Source of the DNA: Desulfuromonadaceae bacterium
GTDB taxonomy: Bacteria > Desulfobacterota > Desulfuromonadia > Geobacterales > Pseudopelobacteraceae
DNA: 46,832 bases
Assembly: GCA_028683435.1 (NCBI GenBank)
Contig: JAQUIG010000019.1
Coordinates: forward strand, 1 to 46,832
Reading direction: 5' to 3'
Made by a program: the position numbers and the translations under genes. Position 1 is the stretch's first letter; each line of letters opens with the position of its first letter. Of this stretch, positions 26,457-35,198 are shown piece by piece. A model generated the notes under the pieces. It saw nothing but the letters and a program-made list of their open reading frames with translations, did not search any database and had not been told where the DNA came from.

Positions 26457-27179
26457 TCATTCAGAGACTTCCTTTAAGCCCCGGATAATTTCCACTTGAC
26501 GCTGAAAACTGTAGCGGGATATCAGCTGTTCCTGATGCTTTTCAGGAGAGATTTTGAACCGGCAGCGGTACGGGGAAGCGTTTCCAACAATATCGACAAG
26601 CGTAGCCTGCACCTTGATCAGAGTCTGTTTATTCAGCACCGGGTCCGGCAGCATGAATTTTACCGACATTTCCGCGCCGGATTCCATCAGGGCAAAATCA
26701 TCCATTGTTACGGCGATCCCCTGCGTCGAAATATCAACCAACCTGCCGGCAATCATCTGCTCTCCATACTGGACTGTGGCTCGTACCGGCGGTTCCAGAT
26801 CCAAGCGTACTGCGCCGCGTTTTTCGGCCAGCAGTTCTACAAAACAGAGTTTATTGAGTGAAACTACATGTTTTTTGATATTGACATATTGGACATGAGC
26901 TACCATGGGAAATGAGAATAATTTGCTGCGAATCAGCGTGTAACGGTCACCGGCAATTGCCACCGCCTGCTGCGGATTAACATCAAGATCAAGGTTGCCG
27001 CGTTCCACGCCAAGCACCGTAGCGGGATATGTAATTGGCAACCCCTTGTAATAATTGGTAAGATTTGCTTTTGAACCGTCTTTTACCTTGAATTTATCAA
27101 GGAATGTTTTCAAGATTGCAGCCTGATCATCATCAAAGGTCGTCTGAATTCGAGTGCTGTAAAGAGAGGTAAAGTCCAT
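26457..27179 (-). CDS. PilZ-domain protein, predicted c-di-GMP receptor
   Basis: 240 residues from ATG 27179 (AGGA upstream; a longer open frame has no site). The N-terminal half (TFDDDQAAILKTFLDKFK, then beta-rich to about residue 135) resembles the PilZN/YcgR-like partner domain. The C-terminal half is PilZ, with RLDLEPPVR as the arginine switch region and VDISTQGIAV as the D/NxSxxG motif. It probably alters motility or surface behaviour on binding c-di-GMP. Monocistronic by layout. Confidence 0.85.
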   Translation of the reverse strand: MDFTSLYSTRIQTTFDDDQAAILKTFLDKFKVKDGSKANLTNYYKGLPITYPATVLGVERGNLDLDVNPQQAVAIAGDRYTLIRSKLFSFPMVAHVQYVNIKKHVVSLNKLCFVELLAEKRGAVRLDLEPPVRATVQYGEQMIAGRLVDISTQGIAVTMDDFALMESGAEMSVKFMLPDPVLNKQTLIKVQATLVDIVGNASPYRCRFKISPEKHQEQLISRYSFQRQVEIIRGLKEVSE

Positions 27180-27270
27180 AAGATCCTGTGCGTATAAGGG
27201 CGAGATGTCAAGAGCGCCAGATTGGCATCTTTTATAACATGGAATGCCGCATAAACCATCTTCAAAAAGG

Positions 27271-28257
27271 CTACCGTCCCGCCAGCTGGCTTTCCCAGCG
27301 CCAGGCATCGGCGATAATGGTTTCAAGATTATCAAAACGGGGCTGCCACCCGGTCAACTCCCTGATCTTGTCCGCCTGGGCAACCAAAGAGGCCGGGTCC
27401 CCCGGACGGCGCTCCGCCTCATGCACCGTAAAATCAACGCCACTGATCTTCTTGACGACCGCCAGTACCTCACGTACGCTGCTGCCGCGACCGTAGCCGA
27501 CATTCATGGCGGTCGGGGTCCCCCCTTTTTCGAGATATTCCAGTGCACACAGATGAGCGGCAGCCAGATCTTCAATATGAATGTAGTCCCGAATACCGGT
27601 ACCATCCGGGGTAGGGTAATCGGTGCCATAGACACTGACACCCTCCCTCATCCCGAGTGCCGCCTGACAGGCCACCTTGATCAGGTGCGTTGCTTCCGGG
27701 GTGCGCTGGCCCATGCGGGCCTGCGGGTCAGCTCCGGCCACATTGAAATAGCGCAACGCGACATACTGCATACCGTGGGCAGCCGAAACATCCCGCAACA
27801 TCCATTCACTCATCAGCTTGGAGGTGCCATACGGGTTGATCGGCGCCAGAGTACTCTCCTCGGCAGCAACACCGCTGTCTGGAATCCCATATACAGCCGC
27901 CGTACTGGAAAAAATAAAGCGCTTTACGTCATGCTTGACACAAGCCTCCAGCAGTCCCAGCGTATTGCGGGTGTTGTTGCCGTAGTATTTAAGCGGCAGC
28001 GATACCGATTCCGGGGCGATAATGGCGGCGGCAAAATGCAGAACTGTTGTGAAGTGGTATTTTTCAAAGAGGCCTTCGAGCCTGTCATGATCAGCCAAAT
28101 CACCTTCCACCAGCTCTTCGCGGTGAATCAGGGCGCTGCGTGAACCGGTAGAGAGGTTATCGTAAATTAAGACCTTACGGCCGGATTCTGAAAGCTGACG
28201 TACAACATGGCTGCCGATGTAACCGCAACCGCCACTGACTAGTATTGTTTCTGGCAT
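27271..28257 (-). CDS. galE: UDP-glucose 4-epimerase
   Basis: Interconverts UDP-glucose and UDP-galactose (or the N-acetyl forms) for cell-surface sugars. 328 residues, extended SDR: NAD motif GGCGYIGSH, LHFAAAIIAPESV, SSTAAVYG, catalytic Y-x3-K in NPYGTSKLMSEW, ALRYFNVAGADP, TRDY-like IRDYIHIEDLA. Thirteen bases downstream of the TIM-barrel gene, so probably cotranscribed. Confidence 0.93.
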   Translation of the reverse strand: MPETILVSGGCGYIGSHVVRQLSESGRKVLIYDNLSTGSRSALIHREELVEGDLADHDRLEGLFEKYHFTTVLHFAAAIIAPESVSLPLKYYGNNTRNTLGLLEACVKHDVKRFIFSSTAAVYGIPDSGVAAEESTLAPINPYGTSKLMSEWMLRDVSAAHGMQYVALRYFNVAGADPQARMGQRTPEATHLIKVACQAALGMREGVSVYGTDYPTPDGTGIRDYIHIEDLAAAHLCALEYLEKGGTPTAMNVGYGRGSSVREVLAVVKKISGVDFTVHEAERRPGDPASLVAQADKIRELTGWQPRFDNLETIIADAWRWESQLAGR

Positions 28258-28270
28258 CTCGGCTCCGTTT

Positions 28271-29041
28271 TCATACAGTATGGTTTTGGATATTCTTCAG
28301 CGCCCGCTGAAGATGCTCGGTGTTGTGGGCCTCTATCGTCCAGACCGCGTCCGGGGCATAACGATTCAGCAGCGGAAAGAAACTCCCGAAATCGATGGAG
28401 CCCTCCCCGACCGGGAGGTGCTCGTCGCTCTCGCCATGATTGTCATGGATATGACTCTCGACAACGTACCCGCCAAGCTCGCTGAACCACTCCTCAAGGG
28501 TCACCGTCGTGAACATGTTCCAGTGTCCTACATCGAAACAGTGCCGGAAGCAGGGGTCATCAATTGCATCGAGCAGCGCCCTGATTGTGGACGGTTCCTT
28601 CTCGAAGATATTCTCAACCGCCAGAATCGTCCCGAGTTCGCGGGCTGCGGGAACGAATTCCTGCCAGAAATCAATGCTGTTTTTCAGCCATATCAAGCGG
28701 TTGTTGCCATACCGAAGGTCGTCATAGCCGGGGTGAACCACGATTACCTGCGGACGGAGCAGTGTGGCTGCCTGCATGACCTGACTGATGCGACGGCGAC
28801 TCACTTCGCGGATGCTGCTGTCGATCGATCCCGGGTTGAGATCTATAAAGGGAGCGTGGATGGTGGTTTTCAGTCCGGCGTTATGGAGCGAGTCAGCCAG
28901 AGAGGCGAGCTCCTCCCAGACCAGGCTGTCCAGCGTTTCACCCTGAAAAAAAACCTCGGGATTCACGCGGTTGGCGATGGCATATTCCAGATGCTCCGCC
29001 AGGCGGGAATAGGGAACGTGAGCATGGATGCTACTTTTCAT
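28271..29041 (-). CDS. Sugar phosphate isomerase/epimerase-like TIM-barrel protein
   Basis: 256 residues from ATG 29041, where it overlaps the channel gene by 11 bp. AP-endonuclease-2 fold: SIHAHVPYSRLAEHLEYA, TIHAPFIDLNPGS, VIVVHPGYDD, LAVENIFE, HCFDVGHWNMF, ESHIHDNHGESDEHLPVGEGSIDF and a final TIEAH. The His/Glu/Asp metal ligands of the family are all present. Substrate not known; relatives include xylose isomerase-like enzymes and the cobamide phosphodiesterase CbiR. No corrinoid genes are nearby. Confidence 0.8.
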   Translation of the reverse strand: MKSSIHAHVPYSRLAEHLEYAIANRVNPEVFFQGETLDSLVWEELASLADSLHNAGLKTTIHAPFIDLNPGSIDSSIREVSRRRISQVMQAATLLRPQVIVVHPGYDDLRYGNNRLIWLKNSIDFWQEFVPAARELGTILAVENIFEKEPSTIRALLDAIDDPCFRHCFDVGHWNMFTTVTLEEWFSELGGYVVESHIHDNHGESDEHLPVGEGSIDFGSFFPLLNRYAPDAVWTIEAHNTEHLQRALKNIQNHTV

Positions 29042-30080
29042 GAAGGTCCCTTCTGTGCTGTTTGATAATTTCGTCGCTTGCCGTACGAGCGACCAGGTCC
29101 TTAAGCTTATGGATGGCATCCGGGTCGCCAAGCACAATCAGGGTGTCATGATCCTCGATTTTTGTTTGCGAGTGCGGGTTGAAAACCATCTTGCCGTGAG
29201 CCTTTTTTATGCCGACGATGATAACGCCGATCTCCTTGCGAAATCCGGAGGTCACCAGAGTTTCACCGACAAAGGCCGAGTGATCCGGAATGGCGATCTC
29301 CTCCATCTGCAACTCCAGATGTTCCCGCCCGGTGGCTATTTCGATAAAGTCAACCACGTTGGGGCGCAATATTGATTGCGCCATGCGGTTGCCGCCAATG
29401 GTATAGGGAGATACAACCTTGTTGGCCCCGGCCCGCATCAGCTTGATATCGGAACCTTCTTCGCCGGAACGGGACATGATGTACAAATCGGGATTGAGGC
29501 CTCGGGCTGTCAGGGTGATATATACATTTTCGGTGTCGGAGGTAACAACCGAGATAAGCCCCTTGGCGCGTTTGATACCGGCCTTGAGAAGGGTTTCATC
29601 GAGGGTGGCATCCCCCTTCATATAAAGGTACCCTTCTTCATCAAGCTTATCGGGAGCTTCGATATTTTTTTCCACGATGACGAAGGCGAGACCATTGGCT
29701 TTGAATTCCCTGCAGATCAGTGATCCGATGCGACCAAAGCCGCAGATAATGTAGTGCCCCTTGAGCGAATCGATCTTCTTCTCCACTTTTTTCCTCCCCA
29801 TAATCCGCTGGATCTGCCCCTCAAACATGATCTGGGCCAGACTGCCGACGATATAGCCTAAAACGCTGACACCGACGACGATCAACCCCATCGTGAACAG
29901 CTTGCCGCCGTCCGAGAGATCGAGCACTTCTTTGAAACCGACCGTACCGAGGGTGATGACCGTCATATAGGCGGCATCAAGCAGGCGCCACCCCTCGATC
30001 GTCATGTAGCCGGCTGTTCCCGCTGTAATCAGCATCAGGAGTACAAAAAAAGATATTTTAAGGTGTCGCACAGGATCCAT
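29031..30080 (-). CDS. Potassium channel protein with TrkA/RCK regulatory domains
   Basis: 349 residues. TM helix (about 8-27), pore loop (about 35-50), second TM (about 58-85), then an RCK_N/TrkA-N Rossmann domain (HYIICGFGRIGSLICREF) and a C-terminal TrkA-C domain (about 240-330). The selectivity filter region reads TLGTVGF, where most K+ channels have TVGYG; GxVGF-like filters are known in this prokaryotic group. It probably forms a ligand-gated K+ or related cation channel in the inner membrane. No convincing ribosome site is seen before ATG 30080. Confidence 0.85.
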   Translation of the reverse strand: MDPVRHLKISFFVLLMLITAGTAGYMTIEGWRLLDAAYMTVITLGTVGFKEVLDLSDGGKLFTMGLIVVGVSVLGYIVGSLAQIMFEGQIQRIMGRKKVEKKIDSLKGHYIICGFGRIGSLICREFKANGLAFVIVEKNIEAPDKLDEEGYLYMKGDATLDETLLKAGIKRAKGLISVVTSDTENVYITLTARGLNPDLYIMSRSGEEGSDIKLMRAGANKVVSPYTIGGNRMAQSILRPNVVDFIEIATGREHLELQMEEIAIPDHSAFVGETLVTSGFRKEIGVIIVGIKKAHGKMVFNPHSQTKIEDHDTLIVLGDPDAIHKLKDLVARTASDEIIKQHRRDLHEK

Positions 30081-30217
30081 GGTCGTAGCAGATTACCTGC
30101 AAGGGTCCAAAAAAACAAGTCACTTTCTTCTGCCACGCCTTTGAGCATTCATCCACATCTGCCTTCTGTTTCTGCCCCAGGTGCTCCTTGATAACGAAAA
30201 AACAAAGCGTGTTATAA

Positions 30218-30248
30218 TTGACAAACATTGTATACTGTATACAATGTT
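30218..30248 (+). promoter_or_regulatory. Promoter with palindromic operator of the GntR gene
   Basis: -35 TTGACA (30218-30223) and -10 TACAAT (30240-30245), 16 bp apart. Between and over them lies a perfect palindrome with 11-bp arms, 30224-30234 and 30238-30248, around CTG; its core is TTGTATA/TATACAA. FCD-type GntR regulators bind such TnGTATACnA sites, so self-repression is likely. Confidence 0.75.
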
Positions 30249-30280
30249 GCAAAATTTCCTCCCTGGAGTTGTACAAAATC

Positions 30281-30949
30281 ATGAAAAAGTTGCTGGAAAA
30301 ACATCTTACCCTCCGTGAAAAAATCCTGGAAAACATCCGTGAGGCGATTGTTTCAGGCCGCCTCAAGGCAGGCAGCCGGGTTTCAGAGCCCGAACTGGCA
30401 GAGCGCTACGGCATCAGCCGCACGCCGATACGTGAAGCCTTCCGCCAATTGGAGTCAGAAGGTTATCTGACGGTGATCCCCCGGCGCGGAGCCGTGGTAA
30501 GCGAACTCAGCCCGAAGGACGTCGAGGAATTCTACGCCATCAAGAGCATCATGGAGGGGTATGCAGCCAGACAGGCCTGTGAAAAGCTGAGCAGAAAAGA
30601 TCTGGACAAGCTTCAGACGATCAATGACAAGCTGGCCGAGCTGGCCCGGACAGGCGACATCAAACATTTTTTCAAGATTCACAGTGATTTTCACGAGCTG
30701 TTCATCAAGGCCGCTGACAATGAAAAGCTGCATGAATTGATAGCCGGACTGGTAACCAGATTTCAGCGCCTCCGCTTTACATCGCTCAGTCTCCCTGGAC
30801 GGATGGAGGTCTCCGTGCAGGAGCATGAAAAAATAATCGAAGCATTCCGCAAGAAAGATGCCGATCTGGCCGAAACCCTCGTCCGCCGGAATGCCGAATA
30901 CGGCGGCCGGGTGCTCATAAACGGCACGTCACCTGTCAAAAACAGCTGA
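30281..30949 (+). CDS. GntR-family regulator (FCD/FadR subfamily)
   Basis: 222 residues from ATG 30281 (GGAG 12 bases upstream). Winged helix at about 10-75: LREKILENIREAIVSGRLKAGSRVSEPELAERYGISRTPIREAFRQLESEGYL, the GntR signature. FCD effector domain about 90-215 with the metal-binding histidine region (HSDFHELFIKAA and EHEKIIEAF). FCD members respond to small carboxylates, often lactate or other organic acids. No metabolic operon is attached, so the ligand and regulon are unknown. Autoregulation is indicated by the palindrome in its promoter. Confidence 0.9.
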   Translation: MKKLLEKHLTLREKILENIREAIVSGRLKAGSRVSEPELAERYGISRTPIREAFRQLESEGYLTVIPRRGAVVSELSPKDVEEFYAIKSIMEGYAARQACEKLSRKDLDKLQTINDKLAELARTGDIKHFFKIHSDFHELFIKAADNEKLHELIAGLVTRFQRLRFTSLSLPGRMEVSVQEHEKIIEAFRKKDADLAETLVRRNAEYGGRVLINGTSPVKNS

Positions 30950-31008
30950 CCTGTTTCTCCGTTGCATCCCTGTAGGAAGCTGATATACTGCTCGTGGAGA
31001 AGCAATTG

Positions 31009-31731
31009 ATGACCGTATTTAAAACTATTGCGCTGATACCGGCCGCCGGCATGGGGAAGCGTATGGGCGCTTCGATCAACAAACAGTATCTGCAGTTGGC
31101 CGGCATGCCGATTGTCGCCCGCACCATTGCAGTTTTTGAACACTCCCCTCTGATCGATGCCATCTATCTGGTAATTCCTCCCGAGGAGATAGCGTACTGC
31201 CAGGAGCATGTCGTCGAGGCTTACGGCTTCAGGAAGATTGCTGCTATTGTTCCGGGCGGAGTCGAGCGTCAGAACTCGGTCCTCAATGGTTTAAATGCCA
31301 TGCAAGATCAGCTTTCCGCCGACGATGTTGTCCTGATCCACGACGGCGTCAGGCCGCTGGTAAACGGAAATATGCTGCGGGAATCAATAACAACAGCCAG
31401 CTGCCATGATGGCGCAGTGGCGGCGGTCCCCGTAAAAGACACCATCAAGACCGTGCAGGACGGTATCATCAATGATACGCCCCGCCGTGAAAACCTCTGG
31501 CAGGCCCAAACGCCGCAATCTTTCCGTTTCGGAATAATTCATGCTGCCCATCAGTCAGCCGAGGCTGACGGTTTCTCCGCGACTGATGACGCATCCCTGA
31601 TTGAACGCTCCGGAGGAGAAGTCCATATTATTCGGGGTGATTATCGCAATATAAAAATAACTACGCCTGAAGATCTGATCCTCGCGGAATTGTTCCTCGC
31701 CGCCATGGAAAGAGAGCAAAAACAATGCTAG
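31009..31731 (+). CDS. ispD: 2-C-methyl-D-erythritol 4-phosphate cytidylyltransferase
   Basis: Third step of the non-mevalonate isoprenoid route. 240 residues from ATG 31009 (GGAG upstream). Motifs: [24 protein letters not shown] (CTP binding), [62 protein letters not shown]. ispF, often next to or fused with ispD, is not adjacent. Instead the next gene overlaps by 7 bp and is a signalling protein. Confidence 0.95.
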   Translation: MTVFKTIALIPAAGMGKRMGASINKQYLQLAGMPIVARTIAVFEHSPLIDAIYLVIPPEEIAYCQEHVVEAYGFRKIAAIVPGGVERQNSVLNGLNAMQDQLSADDVVLIHDGVRPLVNGNMLRESITTASCHDGAVAAVPVKDTIKTVQDGIINDTPRRENLWQAQTPQSFRFGIIHAAHQSAEADGFSATDDASLIERSGGEVHIIRGDYRNIKITTPEDLILAELFLAAMEREQKQC

Positions 31732-32924
31732 TTCAAAAGCTTGACAAGATTTTGATCGTTGATGACGAGCCGGAGATTGCCCAGGCTCTGAAGCTGTATC
31801 TGGACTACGAGGGGTACACTACCTCACTGGCATCTGACGGTTCGACAGCGCTTGACATGCTCTTAAACGCAAAAGATTATACGGTTGTGCTGCTTGACAT
31901 CAGCATGCCGGAGATGGATGGCATAACGGTCCTGAAACGCCTCCACGATAGCGGCGGCGATATTGCTGTTATCATGATGAGCGGGCACGGCAGCGAAGAA
32001 CTGGCGGTAGAGTGCATGAGAGACGGTGCGGAAGATTATATTTCCAAGCCGTTTGCCCTTGAAGACATGCTGTTGAGGGTAGAGCGGGCTTGCACACACC
32101 GTCGGGAACGGATAGAGAAGCGACTGCTGCAGCAGGAAAGAGAAGACTTCATCCTGATGTTGTCGCATGATATGAAAAACCCGCTGACCGCAGTAATCGG
32201 CTCCATCGATATCATTCGCGAAGGATGCCTCGGCACGGTCAACGAGGAGCAGAAAGAGTACCTGCAATCTGCTATCGACAGCTGTAATGAAGTTGTTATC
32301 ATGATCGATAACCTTCTTGATATCAGAAAATTTGAAGCCGGAAAAATCCAGATGACGGTTCATCCCTGCAACGCTCATGAACTCATCGGCAAAATTGCCA
32401 ATCAATTCGCCCGTCCAGCCAGACATGACGGCATTGAACTTACCGTAGATTTAGAAGCCGGTTGCTCGGAGGTTATTGTTGACAAAAACGCGTTTACCCG
32501 CGTCCTCGGCAACCTGCTCGGAAATGCCCTGAAATTTACTCCTGAGGGGGGCAAGATAACAGTTTCATGCCGCCATATTTGCGAAGATGAGGTGCGCAGA
32601 CTTGAAATACCGACCTATGCGCCAATTCCACCTGATTTCCCGGAAAAGGGCTGTTTTGTCAAGCTGACTGTCAGTGACACCGGCAATGGCATTCCCGCTG
32701 ACGAACTGGAGCGCATCTTTGACCGTTACACGCAGTTAACCCGAAAATCAGGTCGAGAACGTGGCGGAGCCGGACTGGGACTGGCATATTGCAAATTAGC
32801 GATCGACAGTTTTCATGGTATGATCTGGGCGGAATCTGAAGCCGGGAAGGGGAGCGGATTTGTCATTCTTCTCCCCTGCTGTTCTAATGACAACACCACC
32901 AAACAAAGGCGGGGTATAAAATGA
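31725..32924 (+). CDS. Receiver-histidine kinase (REC-HisKA-HATPase)
   Basis: 399 residues. N-terminal receiver domain (1-120) with the phospho-acceptor D58 in [11 protein letters not shown] and the switch lysine in DYISKPF. HisKA about 140-205 with H148 in [10 protein letters not shown]. HATPase about 245-385 with [18 protein letters not shown] and [10 protein letters not shown]. No membrane helix and no DNA-binding output, so it is a soluble relay protein that takes phosphate or an input signal from another kinase. It overlaps ispD by 7 bp and the next gene by 4 bp. Confidence 0.9.
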   Translation: MLVQKLDKILIVDDEPEIAQALKLYLDYEGYTTSLASDGSTALDMLLNAKDYTVVLLDISMPEMDGITVLKRLHDSGGDIAVIMMSGHGSEELAVECMRDGAEDYISKPFALEDMLLRVERACTHRRERIEKRLLQQEREDFILMLSHDMKNPLTAVIGSIDIIREGCLGTVNEEQKEYLQSAIDSCNEVVIMIDNLLDIRKFEAGKIQMTVHPCNAHELIGKIANQFARPARHDGIELTVDLEAGCSEVIVDKNAFTRVLGNLLGNALKFTPEGGKITVSCRHICEDEVRRLEIPTYAPIPPDFPEKGCFVKLTVSDTGNGIPADELERIFDRYTQLTRKSGRERGGAGLGLAYCKLAIDSFHGMIWAESEAGKGSGFVILLPCCSNDNTTKQRRGIK

Positions 32925-33403
32925 AAAATATCATCCTGATATTACTGGTATTAGCGGTTGCAACTGGTTCCAACCGGGCAAATGCGACCACTATTGATTT
33001 CGGCAAAGCAATCACCATCGGTAACGGCCCGAAACAGGTTATTGAATTCACTGACCCCGATTGCCCCTATTGTCGCAAAGCCTCTAAATATTTTGAAGGA
33101 CGTAGCGATGTTACTCGCCGTGTCTTTTTCTACCCGCTTCCCAGCCATGCCAAAGCAAAAGAAAAAGTACGCTACATCCTGTCACAACAGGACAAGAGCA
33201 AGGCCTACCATAGTGTCATGGCCGGCACTCTTGACCGGCAGCAGAATTTTGAAACAACAGCGGGGGGGATCAAGCTTCAGGAAGAACAGCTTGAGATCGT
33301 CAGGAAATACAAGGTTGATTCCACACCGACCTTTTTGATCAACGGCAGAATTATCGAGGGGTTTGATCTGAAAAAAATTGAAGATGCGCTGGGACCTCAA
33401 TAA
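32921..33403 (+). CDS. DsbC-like periplasmic thioredoxin-fold protein
   Basis: 160 residues with a signal peptide (about 1-22, cleavage near ANA-TT). The active site is CPYC in EFTDPDCPYCRKA, and the cis-proline loop is STPTFLINGR, the DsbC/DsbG catalytic domain. The N-terminal dimerisation domain of DsbC is missing. It is probably a periplasmic disulfide isomerase/reductase, for instance for c-type cytochromes or other multi-cysteine proteins (inference). ATGA overlap with the kinase gene. Confidence 0.85.
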   Translation: MKNIILILLVLAVATGSNRANATTIDFGKAITIGNGPKQVIEFTDPDCPYCRKASKYFEGRSDVTRRVFFYPLPSHAKAKEKVRYILSQQDKSKAYHSVMAGTLDRQQNFETTAGGIKLQEEQLEIVRKYKVDSTPTFLINGRIIEGFDLKKIEDALGPQ

Positions 33404-34336
33404 ATGCCGGTCGGCAGGGAATACCACCAGCAGGAAACCAGCTTGGAAGGGGTCTGTAACCGACGGCGGCAGTTACCGACTCTAGCCATGCTGTTGGTCG
33501 GAATCTTTTCGTGCGCTTTTACAGCGGTTGCGGCACAGGAACCGTACGATATCGACCTGAAAGAGCTTCGCCGACCTCCGTCCCGCCGCGCAAAGGAACA
33601 GCAGTCGCCCCGTGGGACAAGAGAACCGGTATCCGCAGTAGCGGCCACCAAGGAGAGAAGCAGCAGTTACACCGTCCGACCGGGAGACCACCTGTTTCTT
33701 ATCCTGATGCAGCGCTATGGTCTCTCTAACGAAGCGGCAGAACGGCTTATTCCGGAGATAATGCGCCTGAACGGCATCCGTAAAGCGGAGAGTCTGTCGG
33801 TGGGGCAGCGGCTGACCATCCCGCTTCCAGCAGTAACGGATAAGCCGATACAGAGCAACAGTCAGAGTTCAAGCAAACCTCCCCAGCCCGAATCAGAAAC
33901 TGTGCCGCCCGATATCAATGACACTCCTCATGTGCGTGAATTAGTGGCGATCCCGGCCCGCCCCTGCCTGCTGGCGCGTGAAGTGGCGGAACAGCTTGGA
34001 GTGAACGTCGCCCCATTTTCCCCGTTCATGGATGCAGAGGGGCTCCGCATGTCATATGACACCCTGAAAGTGGCCGTGCTCTGGTCTCTTGCACCGGCCG
34101 AGGCATACACTCTTGAGCGCCTGCTGGCACTGCAGGGTGTAAAGTTACTCCTCTTCAAGGGGGATGAGGCGCCACAAACTGTGATAGAGGGGGTGGCCGG
34201 CGCTCTCGGGATTCCCTTCAGTTTGACCAATGCCGATACCACAGCAGAACTTCCACTGACGTATCTTTTCCCTGCCGCCATAACCGGAAAGAATCTCAGG
34301 CTGACAATCCTCCCTTCCGCCCCCCTCCCAAAGTAA
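33404..34336 (+). CDS. LysM-domain exported protein
   Basis: 310 residues; ATG directly follows the previous stop. A long signal sequence (about 44 residues, with RRR before the hydrophobic stretch and AVAA before the cleavage site). A LysM domain at about 86-146 (YTVRPGDHLFLILMQRYGLSNE...LSVGQRLTIPLP) should bind peptidoglycan. A Ser/Pro/Gln linker and an unassigned C-terminal domain of about 130 residues follow. A shorter start at ATG 33488 would give a weak signal peptide. Convergent with flxA, with only one base between the stops. Confidence 0.8.
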   Translation: MPVGREYHQQETSLEGVCNRRRQLPTLAMLLVGIFSCAFTAVAAQEPYDIDLKELRRPPSRRAKEQQSPRGTREPVSAVAATKERSSSYTVRPGDHLFLILMQRYGLSNEAAERLIPEIMRLNGIRKAESLSVGQRLTIPLPAVTDKPIQSNSQSSSKPPQPESETVPPDINDTPHVRELVAIPARPCLLAREVAEQLGVNVAPFSPFMDAEGLRMSYDTLKVAVLWSLAPAEAYTLERLLALQGVKLLLFKGDEAPQTVIEGVAGALGIPFSLTNADTTAELPLTYLFPAAITGKNLRLTILPSAPLPK

Positions 34337-34337
34337 C

Positions 34338-35186
34338 TCAGAACTCCATCGGCATGGCCTTGATCTGCTTGGCGGTAAAGACCGGGCCATCCTTGCAGAC
34401 ATAGACATTACCAACATTGCATCGACCGCACTTGCCCAGGCCGCACTTCATCCGGTTTTCAAGCGTGGTATAGACCTGTTCATCACTGAACCCAAGCTTC
34501 TCCAGCACCGGCAGGGTGAACTTGATCATGATTGGAGGACCACAAACCAGAGCGATCGTGTTCTCTGCCGATGGCGCCGTTTCTTCAAGGATTGTCGGCA
34601 CAAAGCCGACCTTACCATCCCACTCTGGACCGTTACCCCCCGGGTCCACGGTTTTAACCAGGCGGACATCAGCCCGTTCCTGCCATTCCTGCAGTTCCCG
34701 TTTATACACCAGATCGGCTTCCGCCCTGGCGCCATACACGATTGTAATATCACCAAACTTGTCGCGCAGATCAAGACAGTTCCAGATCAGTGTCCTCAGC
34801 GGCGGCAGAGCGATGCCGCCAGCGACAAAAACCATATTCTTGCCGTAGAACTCTTCTATAGGATACGAGTTCCCGTAGGGACCCCTGAACCCCATACTGT
34901 CCCCCACTTCCAGGCGGCGCAACTCTTCAGTCACCCGTCCTACTGAGCGAAAACTGCACTCAATGTACCCCCTGCGGGTCGGTGAAGAGGCGATGCAGAA
35001 GGTAGCTTCGCCGGCGCCAAAGGCTGAATATTCAGCAAACTGGCCGGCACGGAAACTGAAAGTATTCCGAATCTGTTCATCCTGAAAGACCAGGCGCAGC
35101 GTACGGACATCGGGGGTTTCGTCGATAACTTCAGCAACGGTGGTCAGGTAGGGAAGGTAGATGTTGGTATTGGTCGTATCACACAT
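34338..35186 (-). CDS. flxA: FlxA: FAD/NAD(P)H-binding subunit of the Flx-Hdr complex
   Basis: 282 residues. FAD-binding beta-barrel (FSFRAGQFAEYSAFGAGEATFCIASSP), NAD(P)-binding fold (MVFVAGGIALPPLRTLI...CGPPIMIKFTLPVL) and a C-terminal [2Fe-2S] motif CGLGKCGRCNVGNVYVC. This is the ferredoxin reductase/sulfite-reductase-B/DHODH-K type. In the Desulfovibrio FlxABCD-HdrABC system this subunit oxidises NADH. It is the last gene of the unit. Confidence 0.88.
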   Translation of the reverse strand: MCDTTNTNIYLPYLTTVAEVIDETPDVRTLRLVFQDEQIRNTFSFRAGQFAEYSAFGAGEATFCIASSPTRRGYIECSFRSVGRVTEELRRLEVGDSMGFRGPYGNSYPIEEFYGKNMVFVAGGIALPPLRTLIWNCLDLRDKFGDITIVYGARAEADLVYKRELQEWQERADVRLVKTVDPGGNGPEWDGKVGFVPTILEETAPSAENTIALVCGPPIMIKFTLPVLEKLGFSDEQVYTTLENRMKCGLGKCGRCNVGNVYVCKDGPVFTAKQIKAMPMEF

Positions 35187-35198
35187 GTATTAAAACCT

